In this document: positions 25,467 to 32,733 of the stretch, in pieces
Layout: each line of letters begins with the position of its first letter
How positions within the stretch are numbered: position 1 is the first letter of the stretch
NCBI GenBank assembly: GCA_031289755.1
Contig: JAITOU010000014.1
Span: forward strand, 1 to 37,464
DNA length: 37,464 bases
Direction: 5' to 3'
From: Clostridiales bacterium
GTDB lineage: Bacteria; Bacillota; Clostridia; Christensenellales; JAISNN01
The notes under the pieces: model-generated
Databases searched by the model: none
Told to the model about the DNA's origin: nothing
Seen by the model: only the letters and a program-made list of their open reading frames with translations
Position numbers and translations under genes: made by a program

Positions 25467-26459
25467 ATGACTATATATATTATGCCGCTAAAAAATTATC
25501 TTATAAAGCTCGACGGACGGAGCATCTGTCAAAACGGCGCGCCGCATCTTATCAAAGACGCCTGCGGCGAATATTGCTTTGAAATGCTGTCGTTTATGCC
25601 CAAAGGCATACGCTATTTTCCTTCCTTTGCCGCAAAAATCATTACCGACGGCGGCACATTGTCCTATGTGTCCGATTGTTTTTGCGTATGCAGTTTCGGG
25701 CGGAAGATATATGAAATCAACGTCCTTCCGCACATATTGTATTCGCACAGCCGCGAAGAAACGACCTGCGTACACGAATATTTCTCCGGCGGAAAAAAAT
25801 ACAAGGCGCGCATAGTGCGCGATTCTCAAAAAACCTTGTATGCCGAAAGCTCGGGAGAGAAATTTTGCGCCGAACCGCTTCCCGACGGCATAGAAAGAGA
25901 AAGGATAGACGGCTTCGTGCCGGACGGCGGCGGATATCTCTTATCCGTATCGGGCGAAATAGAAAACCAAAAATATATTATGATTCTGCGTATTTTAGGC
26001 AACACTTATGATATAATATTAGAGAGGATAGCCGACGCGGTAGTATACGAGAACGGCAATCTCACCTTGACAACAAGCTTCACCGATATGCTGCGCCGCC
26101 GCCGCACCGAAAAATATTCCTTAAAATACGGCGCAGTATCGGAAGAAAAAACCGAATATTCCTACGGCGATAATCTCTCTTACGGAGATGAATTTATACC
26201 GTATCTTTTTTTGGAAGCGATAGGTGCAAACGACGGCGAATGCGCAAAAAAATACCTTCATGCCGACCTAAAAGACAATATCTCGGAGATACGGGAATAC
26301 TTCGGAAGCTTCTGTTCCGTAGAATACCCCGTGTATTTTGAGCCGGAGTCAAGCATAACCGCGCTCAAATACCGCAAGGGCAAGGACGCGGAAGTCAGAT
26401 ATTTTGAGTTTTTTACACAAGACGGACTGATAACAAATTTTACCGAAACGGAGCTTTGA
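25467..26459 (+). CDS. Conserved-looking protein of unknown function
   Basis: The protein has 330 residues and is the first plus-strand gene. It has no signal peptide and no transmembrane helix, so it is cytoplasmic. Composition is rich in Tyr, Glu, Gly and Ile with alternating hydrophobic residues (SGEIENQKYIMILRILG, YENGNLTLTTSFTDM), which suggests a beta-sandwich or repeated beta-hairpins with a helical C-terminal part around 245-290. GGAAG four bases before the ATG is a modest RBS; an ATG five codons later is an alternative. I do not recognise a family. It precedes the YugP-like protease gene by 152 bases in the same direction. Confidence 0.65.
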   Translation: MTIYIMPLKNYLIKLDGRSICQNGAPHLIKDACGEYCFEMLSFMPKGIRYFPSFAAKIITDGGTLSYVSDCFCVCSFGRKIYEINVLPHILYSHSREETTCVHEYFSGGKKYKARIVRDSQKTLYAESSGEKFCAEPLPDGIERERIDGFVPDGGGYLLSVSGEIENQKYIMILRILGNTYDIILERIADAVVYENGNLTLTTSFTDMLRRRRTEKYSLKYGAVSEEKTEYSYGDNLSYGDEFIPYLFLEAIGANDGECAKKYLHADLKDNISEIREYFGSFCSVEYPVYFEPESSITALKYRKGKDAEVRYFEFFTQDGLITNFTETEL

Positions 26460-26580
26460 GTGCGAAGCGCAATGCGATTTTTTACGGCAAAACGGCAATG
26501 CAAACGGTAAAAAAGTAAAAATTTGCGCCGTTTGATTTGCTTTTGTCCTTTTAATTAATATTGGTTTCATATATGCGTAC

Positions 26581-26586
26581 TATAAT
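26581..26586 (+). promoter_or_regulatory. -10 box upstream of the YugP-like gene
   Basis: TACTATAAT includes a perfect TATAAT 25 bases before the start codon. No good -35 is visible at 17 bases (TTGGTT lies 14 bases away), so the promoter call is tentative. Confidence 0.45.
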
Positions 26587-26611
26587 GGTGCTATAAAAGA
26601 GGTTATATTCT

Positions 26612-27307
26612 ATGGATTTTTATGATATAGCTACTCTCGCTTTGATTCCGCTCATCATCTTGACGCTCATAGCGGGAGTAAACGTAAGAAGAACTTTTTC
26701 AAAATACAAAAAATTATATGCTTCGTCGGGCATAACGGCGGCGCAAGCGGCGCGGCTGATATTAGAAAGGTCGGGGGCTGGCGACGTCATGATAAAGACC
26801 TGTCGCGGCTCTCTCACCGACCACTACGACCCCGGAAATAATACCGTTTATCTGTCAGAGTCGGTGTATGCGTCATGCTCTGTCGCCTCTATCGGCATAG
26901 CCGCTCACGAAGCCGGTCACGCTATCCAATATGCGCGCAATTACGCGCCTATACGATTGCGCGGCGCAATTGTTCCGATAGTAAATTTCGCTTCTAAGGC
27001 TTCGTTGATATTCATAATAGCCGCATTGATTTTTTTTGAAGCGACGGCATACAGCCAACCCATGCTGATAATCGGGATATGCTTCTACGCCGTATACACG
27101 CTCTTTACGATAATCACTCTCCCCGTCGAGTTAGACGCCAGCCGCCGCGCAAAACAGCTCCTTGTCGCATCAGGCATCCTGACCCCCGACGAAAACCTTA
27201 TCTCCTCAAAGGTTCTCAACGCCGCCGCCATGACCTACGTCGCCAGCATGGCTCTCTCGATACTACAGCTCCTTAGATTTATCGGACTGCTGAGCCGAAG
27301 AAGATAG
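26612..27307 (+). CDS. YugP-type zinc-dependent membrane metallopeptidase
   Basis: The protein has 231 residues. The N-terminal helix (5-24) anchors it. The zinc motif HEAGH is at 99-103, and a third ligand candidate lies in PVELDASRRAKQ (Glu173). Two further helices precede that region (about 122-142 and 148-170) and one closes the protein. This matches the neutral zinc metallopeptidase family of Bacillus YugP (Pfam PF04298), usually 220-235 residues. The substrate is unknown, presumably membrane or envelope proteins. AAGAGG lies before the start. Confidence 0.9.
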   Translation: MDFYDIATLALIPLIILTLIAGVNVRRTFSKYKKLYASSGITAAQAARLILERSGAGDVMIKTCRGSLTDHYDPGNNTVYLSESVYASCSVASIGIAAHEAGHAIQYARNYAPIRLRGAIVPIVNFASKASLIFIIAALIFFEATAYSQPMLIIGICFYAVYTLFTIITLPVELDASRRAKQLLVASGILTPDENLISSKVLNAAAMTYVASMALSILQLLRFIGLLSRRR

Positions 27308-27424
27308 GAAGATTTATAAACTTCTCAAAAACAAATTACAGCGGCGATTATCTCACGCTGTTATTACAAAATAGACTTCTCGTCCCCCACTTCAAACGTA
27401 TATAAATTTACCTTTGTAAAAGCT

Positions 27425-27463
27425 TAAAAAAAACCGTTCCGGAAAATCCGAAACGGTTTTTTG
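27425..27463. terminator. Bidirectional terminator between the protease and rpsI
   Basis: AAACCGTTCCGGA, AAA loop, TCCGAAACGGTTT has A/T runs on both sides. It can end both the plus-strand protease transcript and the minus-strand ribosomal operon. Confidence 0.85.
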
Positions 27464-27532
27464 TTTATCATATAAATCACACCGGCAATAAGCGTCGGCT
27501 GTTGCCTTTCGGCGGAGCAATGTCTTTGCCGA

Positions 27533-27946
27533 TTAACGCTTGCTGAACTGCGGAGCTTTTCTGGCTTTTTTCAAGCCGTACTTCTTTCTTTCTTTTGACC
27601 GCGAATCGCGCGTCAGGAAGCCTTCCTTTTTGAGAGCGGACCTGAGATTCGGGTCGGCTATGAGCAAGGCTCTGGCAACGCCGAGTCTTATCGCGCCCGC
27701 CTGTCCCGTAAAGCCGCCGCCGCCGACATTGACTATAATGTCGTACTGACCGAGCTGACCTATCGCGTTCAGGGGCTGACGCACGATATATTTGAGCGTA
27801 TCGTAGCCGAAATATTCGTCTATCGTTCTCTTATTGATAGTGATAGCGCCGCTTCCGTTAGGTATAAGACGGACTCTGGCAATGGCTTTTTTGCGTCTGC
27901 CTGTTCCGAAATATTGTATCTTCTTTTTTGCTTTAATAGCAGCCAT
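27533..27946 (-). CDS. rpsI: 30S ribosomal protein S9
   Basis: The protein has 137 residues. Hallmarks are [16 protein letters not shown] near the N-terminus, [21 protein letters not shown] in two blocks, and the invariant C-terminal tail PQFSKR that reaches the P-site tRNA. GGAGG precedes the ATG, which overlaps the rplM stop by one base (TAATG). It is in the standard rplM-rpsI operon. Confidence 0.98.
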   Translation of the reverse strand: MAAIKAKKKIQYFGTGRRKKAIARVRLIPNGSGAITINKRTIDEYFGYDTLKYIVRQPLNAIGQLGQYDIIVNVGGGGFTGQAGAIRLGVARALLIADPNLRSALKKEGFLTRDSRSKERKKYGLKKARKAPQFSKR

Positions 27947-28389
27947 TATTTTTTTCCTCCCTTCAATTTAAGCTCGATGGGCTGTTGCGCCTGATGAATA
28001 TGCTCGCTTCCTCTGTATACGCGGAGCTTTTTGAGCATATTTTTGCCGAGAGAATTCTTTGGCATCATACCCTTGACGGCGAGATACACGGCTTCTTCCG
28101 GTTTCGCGTTGATAAGGGTCTTAGCTTGAATTTCTTTGAGTCCGCCCGGATACAAGGTGTGGTGGGTGTAATATTTCTGTTCGAGCTTCTTTCCGGTGAG
28201 AACGATTTTGTCACAATTGATTATAATAACATGGTCACCTGTGTCTACGTTAGGAGTGTACGTCGGCTTATTTTTTCCTCTGAGAATAGCCGCCGTTTGG
28301 CTTGCAAGACGTCCGAGAACAAGTCCTTCGGCGTCTATGATGTACCAATTCCTTTCGACAGTTTCAGGTTTTGCCATATATGTTTTCAT
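27946..28389 (-). CDS. rplM: 50S ribosomal protein L13
   Basis: The protein has 147 residues. It has the L13 signatures [49 protein letters not shown] and [22 protein letters not shown]-type RBS CGGAGG lies upstream. It is the first gene of the two-gene ribosomal operon. The leader of about 90 bases may hold the autoregulatory L13 leader known in Firmicutes, but I could not confirm its fold. Confidence 0.98.
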   Translation of the reverse strand: MKTYMAKPETVERNWYIIDAEGLVLGRLASQTAAILRGKNKPTYTPNVDTGDHVIIINCDKIVLTGKKLEQKYYTHHTLYPGGLKEIQAKTLINAKPEEAVYLAVKGMMPKNSLGKNMLKKLRVYRGSEHIHQAQQPIELKLKGGKK

Positions 28390-28488
28390 ATATAAAACCT
28401 CCGAAATTTTTAAAAAACTGATTAAAACCGCATATCATCGGGGGCTAATCCGAATCGACGCAAATTTTATGCAAATTTATGCCTATAT

Positions 28489-28517
28489 ATATTAATATAA
28501 TTTACAGGAATAGTCAA
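28489..28517 (-). promoter_or_regulatory. Promoter of rplM-rpsI
   Basis: TTGACT (28512-28517), 17 bases, TAATAT (28489-28494). The predicted start is about 90 bases upstream of the rplM ATG. Confidence 0.65.
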
Positions 28518-28573
28518 GTGATTTCAAAGACAAAAATCAATGTTTTTCAAGTAAATTCTCAAAAATCCTTCAA

Positions 28574-28616
28574 GACAAAAACAACGGCGTTTAGGAATCG
28601 CCCCAAACGCCGCCGT
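28574..28616 (-). terminator. Terminator of the CvpA-like gene
   Basis: On the minus strand CGGCGTTT, twelve-base loop, AAACGCCG is followed by TTGTTTTTGTC. It begins 27 bases after the stop codon. Confidence 0.75.
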
Positions 28617-28642
28617 GTTTTGTTAAAGGATACTAAGTTAAT

Positions 28643-31138
28643 TTATGCGCTAAGAAAATCTAACAGATTTCCGACCCATTCTACTATTGTGTCATTATCA
28701 ATAAGCGTTGTTGATGCATCGTCTAATAAAGTGCCAACGATATTAGAAATTTTGTCTTTATATTCATTCAATGTACCCGAAACACTTTGCAATGCGTCTT
28801 TTATATCGTCAAGGTCAAGGTTAGGGTTAGAAAGTAATGTATTAAAATCAAAGGCACTCATATCTCCGCTGTGAGACGTGTAATAATCATCTATCACATC
28901 AATCAAATCGGTGATTTGACCGCTCAAATCAGACACTACCGACAAAAGGACAAATGTGTCAGCCCAGCTTACGGATTTATAATCTTCTCCGACCAATTTG
29001 TCAATTTCGTCTTTTTGACCCGTCTTGTCGAGTAAAAATCCTATAAAGTCATTATAAATACTCTCAAAGTTTTTGGAGTTCTTGAACTCGTCAAGCGCGA
29101 CGCCCAAACCCGAATCTTTAATTGTTTCCATATCCAAAGTAGCGTTGCCCAAAAGGTCGGCTACAACGTCAAGCAGCCCGAAGATAGAATCTGCTTCGTT
29201 ATTCCATCCTATCGTTGTCCAATCGTCGCCTGCCGGAGTTTTTAATATACCGTTGTACACCGGAACATAGCTCGAATCGCCGTTGTGTATATATTCATTG
29301 ATTACGTTTGACAAGACGGCTATGACTACACGACCGCCTATTGTGATGTCGTAATTAGCGTCGGTAAATAAGTCTTTCAGGTTGCCGAGTTCGGTTAATG
29401 CATCTTCGTCTATCGCCCCACCGCTAATAAGACCGCCTATCTCATCTGCGCTCAACAAATCAGATATAGCTGTTAATTCTGCACCTATACTTGCAGGGTG
29501 ACCGCTAAGGTAGGTAAAGAAATCTACGAGCGGAAGCTCGGCTGCCGGCAGAGCGTCTGCAATGACAAAGGAGATAAGTCCGTTAAAGGTCTTTAATACT
29601 GTGGCTTTCGGCAAATGAGTTTCCAAAAGCGCTATCAAGTCTTCATTCTGAAAAAGCTGCGTTAAGCCGCTTGCATCGCTTATTCCGCCCTTTAAGTCGT
29701 TAAATAACGGAGATGCTACAAGGTCTACCGCAAAATCAATTATTTCGCCCAAATCATTTTTGACGGCGGCTAAGCTCTTATTATCGCTTGGCGCGCCGAA
29801 GATTATTTCTTTTGCGAGTGCAACGAGCTTTGTCGTCGTTGCGTCGCCGGTTATACTATCGAAGAGTGACTGTACGTTACCCGACACGAGATAGTCGTCC
29901 AAAACCTTACCTATAATGCCAGTGTCGCTCAAAGCCGCGTGAAGTATGTTTTTGACGCTGTCAAATAGCTGCGCATCGCCTGCGCCGCTCATTATTTCGC
30001 CAAACTCACCCGAGTGAGCGACGAGATAAATAGCGTCTTCGGCAATATCCGACACAAAGTCAAAAAGCGAATCGACCGCCGCCTTTACGTCCGACAAGGT
30101 GTTGTCCGCGCCGAACAAAGCTTCGTTGACCGAACCGAGAACAGATGTTAGCTGGCTGTCTGAGACGTTGAAAAGCTGGTCGAGCGGATGGTCCTTCATA
30201 TATTTTAAGCCGTCGTTGAGTACTACGCCGGTGACACCGTTGTCAAAAAGGAAATCGACAATATTCTTGATATGCCCTATCGCTTCTCGCAATTCATCAC
30301 CGCTGAGCGACGTGTAATCTTTGAATTTGTCGACGTTGTTTACAAAATAAAGAGCGTCGCCGATAATCGTCGAAAATTCTTTAAAATCCTTGGCGGAAAG
30401 CTTTGTTTTTTCTTCGTTATCGAGAGTTACTTCGGTAATTTTGTTAAAGAATTTGATATCTATGCCTTCGGCACCGAAAATCGTCTTGACAAAGCCGTCA
30501 TAATCGGTAAATTGGTCGATATATTGCAAGGCTTCCTGCGGAAGATAACCGCGTACCGTTTCGTCTTTTACATAGTCCTTAACAAGGTCCGTCGCTCCGA
30601 GTACGGGAGTGAGCGCGATAAAAGCTACCAACAAGCCGTTGACAGCTCCGCTGAGACCGCCGAGAAGTTTTTTGTTTTTGAATCTTTTGCCTTGTGTATT
30701 TTTGTTATCGACAAGTCCTTTTGTGAGCCAAAAGACGACGGTAAAAAAGAAATTTACGATGGCAAAAAGCACTCCGAAGACGAGAACCGACACAAGCATT
30801 TTGAGTAATCCGAGTACAAGCGGCTCAGCCGACGGAAAATCCGCGAGAAACGAACCTGCATACTGATACATATATGTAGTCAGTATATCGGCGGGGGTTT
30901 TAAAAACGTCGTCGCCTATGGCAAGACCGTTGCTAAAACTCCCAGAAAGTGTCGTGAAGTCAAAAGACAGTAATGCGTCCAATACCTTAGGAAGCAGACC
31001 GACGGTAAGCAAAATCGAGATTACGGTCAGAACGGTTCTGTAAAGGCTTCTTTTAAAACCTCTCGTAAGACCCACGAGAAATCCGCCTACGACAGCCGCC
31101 GCAAACACTCCCATATAAAAATATTCGGCATAATTCAT
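28643..31138 (-). CDS. CvpA-like membrane protein with a giant C-terminal helical domain
   Basis: The protein has 831 residues. The first 190 residues resemble CvpA: helix 1 (8-27) with the GLTRGFKRSLYR turn, helix 2 (33-55), helix 3 (108-140) and helix 4 (158-185) with LLGGLSGAVNGLLVAFI. CvpA proteins are normally 160-200 residues. Here about 640 further residues follow, acidic and rich in Asp, Leu and Ser, with repeated short blocks such as FDSITGDATTTKL, LLSADEIGGLISGG and LLSNPNLDLDDIK. These suggest long alpha-helical repeats. The location of that domain is not certain. GGAG lies nine bases before the ATG. It stands alone between rplM and the tRNA. The role is unknown; colicin V production in the family name is historical, and CvpA is linked to envelope stress. 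Confidence 0.65.
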   Translation of the reverse strand: MNYAEYFYMGVFAAAVVGGFLVGLTRGFKRSLYRTVLTVISILLTVGLLPKVLDALLSFDFTTLSGSFSNGLAIGDDVFKTPADILTTYMYQYAGSFLADFPSAEPLVLGLLKMLVSVLVFGVLFAIVNFFFTVVFWLTKGLVDNKNTQGKRFKNKKLLGGLSGAVNGLLVAFIALTPVLGATDLVKDYVKDETVRGYLPQEALQYIDQFTDYDGFVKTIFGAEGIDIKFFNKITEVTLDNEEKTKLSAKDFKEFSTIIGDALYFVNNVDKFKDYTSLSGDELREAIGHIKNIVDFLFDNGVTGVVLNDGLKYMKDHPLDQLFNVSDSQLTSVLGSVNEALFGADNTLSDVKAAVDSLFDFVSDIAEDAIYLVAHSGEFGEIMSGAGDAQLFDSVKNILHAALSDTGIIGKVLDDYLVSGNVQSLFDSITGDATTTKLVALAKEIIFGAPSDNKSLAAVKNDLGEIIDFAVDLVASPLFNDLKGGISDASGLTQLFQNEDLIALLETHLPKATVLKTFNGLISFVIADALPAAELPLVDFFTYLSGHPASIGAELTAISDLLSADEIGGLISGGAIDEDALTELGNLKDLFTDANYDITIGGRVVIAVLSNVINEYIHNGDSSYVPVYNGILKTPAGDDWTTIGWNNEADSIFGLLDVVADLLGNATLDMETIKDSGLGVALDEFKNSKNFESIYNDFIGFLLDKTGQKDEIDKLVGEDYKSVSWADTFVLLSVVSDLSGQITDLIDVIDDYYTSHSGDMSAFDFNTLLSNPNLDLDDIKDALQSVSGTLNEYKDKISNIVGTLLDDASTTLIDNDTIVEWVGNLLDFLSA

Positions 31139-31286
31139 GAAATCAATCTCCTTTGAAATTTGTATGCGAATTAAGGCAGAAAAACACTTCCGATATTTTC
31201 TCTTATTTATTATATATTATAAACGGGAAAAAATCAATATTTTATCGAGAAAAAATAAAAAAAAATATAAGATGTTAAAACCGAGC

Positions 31287-31326
31287 AAAAAAAATGCCGT
31301 CCCAATCATAAATTTTTCGGGACGGC
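31287..31326 (-). terminator. Terminator of tRNA-Gln
   Basis: On the minus strand GCCGTCCC, 15-base loop, GGGACGGC is followed by ATTTTTTTT. It starts three bases after the tRNA 3' end. Confidence 0.85.
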
Positions 31327-31328
31327 TG

Positions 31329-31402
31329 TGGCAGGAGCAGTAAGAATCGAACTTACAACATAGGAGTCAGAGGCCTATGTGTTACCACTACACTATGCTC
31401 CA
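31329..31402 (-). tRNA. tRNA-Gln (anticodon CUG)
   Basis: It is 74 nt including an encoded CCA. The acceptor is TGGAGCA/TGCTCCT, D stem GTGT/ACAC, anticodon loop CTCTGAC (anticodon CTG), T arm GTAAG-TTCGATT-CTTAC, and discriminator G73 as expected for glutamine. Two irregularities are visible: a U1-U72 non-pair where tRNA-Gln usually has U1-A72, and a C31-U39 mismatch at the bottom of the anticodon stem. It has its own promoter and terminator. Confidence 0.9.
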
Positions 31403-31441
31403 TCGTTAATTTGCGGCTTATGCCGTTTTTTTACAATTGGC

Positions 31442-31470
31442 ATTATAATATATTTTTTGAAATAAAGCAA
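31442..31470 (-). promoter_or_regulatory. Promoter of tRNA-Gln
   Basis: TTGCTT (31465-31470), 17 bases, TATAAT (31442-31447). The -35 box straddles the left edge of the 64-bp direct repeat copy 1. Confidence 0.75.
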
Positions 31471-31530
31471 ATATTTTCCGCAAGGTTTTCGGGAATTTTA
31501 ACGGGCTACGCTTTGCCCTTGCCGCTTTCG
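31467..31530. repeat. 64-bp direct repeat, copy 1
   Basis: It is identical to 32127-32190 except for one base (T/C at position 8), offset 660 bp. It contains the last codons of the DtxR/MntR regulator (ESGKGKA, stop) and 35-40 bases beyond them. The MNT-HEPN module lies between the copies. Confidence 0.95.
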
Positions 31531-31567
31531 GCGTTTAAAGCAAAATTTTGCCAACCCTTTTCATAAT

Positions 31568-31879
31568 TCACGCCCTATATATTACTTGCCCTGTTTTGAA
31601 AATGTTCGCCACAAAACCGCTTTTGTCCTGTGTGCTGTCAAGCAAAATCGGCTCGATGTCAAAGCTGATTCCGCGCCGAAGCCGCCACAGCGAAGATGCG
31701 GTTTTAAGCCAATCACCTTTAAATCCGTTAAAAATAACCGCCACATCTATGTCGCTGTCGTCGTCGGCGTTCCCTTTGGCATAAGAACCGTACAGAACGA
31801 CGGCGGCAGGAGCAAACTCCTTTGCCACTAAGCCGGCGTAACGCTCAACGGTATTTATAACTGTTTCTTTATCCAACAT
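31568..31879 (-). CDS. MNT-type nucleotidyltransferase, antitoxin of a HEPN-MNT pair
   Basis: The protein has 103 residues from the ATG at 31879, which has GGAGGAG five bases upstream; an ATG 12 codons earlier has no RBS. The nucleotidyltransferase motif is intact: G31-S32, exactly ten residues, D43-x-D45 (YGSYAKGNADDDSDIDVAV), followed by a beta strand with FDIEPILL. In HEPN-MNT systems the MNT protein neutralises the HEPN ribonuclease by adding AMP to it (established for several pairs). It overlaps the 3' end of the HEPN relic. Since its partner is broken, it may be a leftover antitoxin or be kept for another task. Confidence 0.85.
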   Translation of the reverse strand: MLDKETVINTVERYAGLVAKEFAPAAVVLYGSYAKGNADDDSDIDVAVIFNGFKGDWLKTASSLWRLRRGISFDIEPILLDSTQDKSGFVANIFKTGQVIYRA

Positions 31880-32057
31880 AGCAGCTCCTCCGTTTTTGCA
31901 ATGATTGCCTTGCACCGCTCGGGCGTAAGTGTTTTTGCGATTTGCTCTTTATATTCGGGATACCGCGCTTCAATGTTCAGCGGATTCAATTCATCAATAA
32001 AATCCCGTTGCTTCTCTAATCGGCTAAATCAAACCAATACTCAATGCGTTCATTCAC
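31855..32057 (-). pseudogene. HEPN toxin gene with internal deletion
   Basis: It begins with GTG and NERIEYWFDLAD, the standard start of the minimal HEPN toxin. It then hits TAG and continues in another frame as LEKQRDFIDELNPLNIEARY, PEYKEQIAKTLTPERC and EELLCWIKKQL, the standard C-terminal end. About 55-60 residues between, including the first half of the catalytic R-x4-6-H region, are absent, with the junction near 32018. The remaining 3' end overlaps the start of the MNT gene by 25 bases, as in intact systems. The product cannot be an active RNase. Confidence 0.8.
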
Positions 32058-32126
32058 CGCCGACACCGTCCTTTTTTATGGAAATAATTTTACAAATAAT
32101 AGTTTAACATTTATATGCGATGTTTC

Positions 32127-32190
32127 GCAAATACTTTCCGCAAGGTTTTCGGGAATTTTAACGGGCTACGCTTTGCCCTTGCCGCTTTCG
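32127..32190. repeat. 64-bp direct repeat, copy 2 (3' end of the DtxR/MntR gene)
   Basis: This copy includes the genuine last eight codons and stop of the regulator gene at 32166 plus 39 bases downstream. It differs from copy 1 by one base. Confidence 0.95.
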
Positions 32191-32543
32191 ACGAATTTTT
32201 TTATGATGTCGTAGGTTTCGCCGCTGATATCGTGTTCCATGCGGCACGCGTCTTTTAGGGCGTTCTTTTCGCTTACGCCGTTTAATATCCAAAACTTAGC
32301 GATAATATTGTGTTTTTCAAATATCGCTTCCGCCTTTTCGCGCCCCTGCTCCGTGAGCTTGATATGGTTGTCAACATCTACGTTTATGTAGCCGTTGGCT
32401 TTTAATATCTTCATCGCTCTGGTTATCGACGGCTTGGAATAATTCAGCTCGTTGGCGATATCGACGGCGTGAACGCCGCCGCCCTTTGCGCTTAATATGT
32501 AAATAGTTTCGAGATAGTCCTCACCGGATTCGTATATAGCCAT
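32166..32543 (-). CDS. DtxR/MntR-family metal-dependent repressor
   Basis: The protein has 125 residues from the ATG at 32543 (GGAGG five bases upstream). An N-terminal winged helix (1-65) starts ESGEDYLETIYIL and contains DIANELNYSKPSITRAMKIL. The dimerisation and metal domain ends with C100-x-x-E103-H104 (ACRMEHDIS). Together with D9, E12 and H78 this resembles the DtxR primary site (Cys-Glu-His) more than the Mn-specific MntR (Glu-Glu-His), so iron or manganese are both possible. The C-terminal SH3-like domain is missing, as in short MntR proteins. It is divergent from the GPH transporter gene. Confidence 0.85.
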   Translation of the reverse strand: MAIYESGEDYLETIYILSAKGGGVHAVDIANELNYSKPSITRAMKILKANGYINVDVDNHIKLTEQGREKAEAIFEKHNIIAKFWILNGVSEKNALKDACRMEHDISGETYDIIKKFVESGKGKA

Positions 32544-32635
32544 TATTGCCTCCGATAAATAGTTTCCGAGAAAAAAGCCGTACATTTCCTGCCGCTTGTC
32601 AAAAAATATGCGCGACGGATTTTGTTTCTTTAATA

Positions 32636-32664
32636 ATTATATCATAAAAAGCAAGGAATTTCAA
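32636..32664 (-). promoter_or_regulatory. Promoter of the DtxR/MntR gene
   Basis: TTGAAA (32659-32664), 17 bases, TATAAT (32636-32641). The leader is about 85 bases. Confidence 0.75.
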
Positions 32665-32733
32665 TAAAAGTTTTCAAATCGGCTCTGTACAAACACAAAA
32701 AACTATGCTATCATTATATGCGGAGAACAATTT

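Noticed and set aside
28390..28482. L13 leader autoregulatory RNA before rplM
   Set aside because: The position fits, but I could not draw the conserved hairpin convincingly, so it is mentioned only as a possibility.
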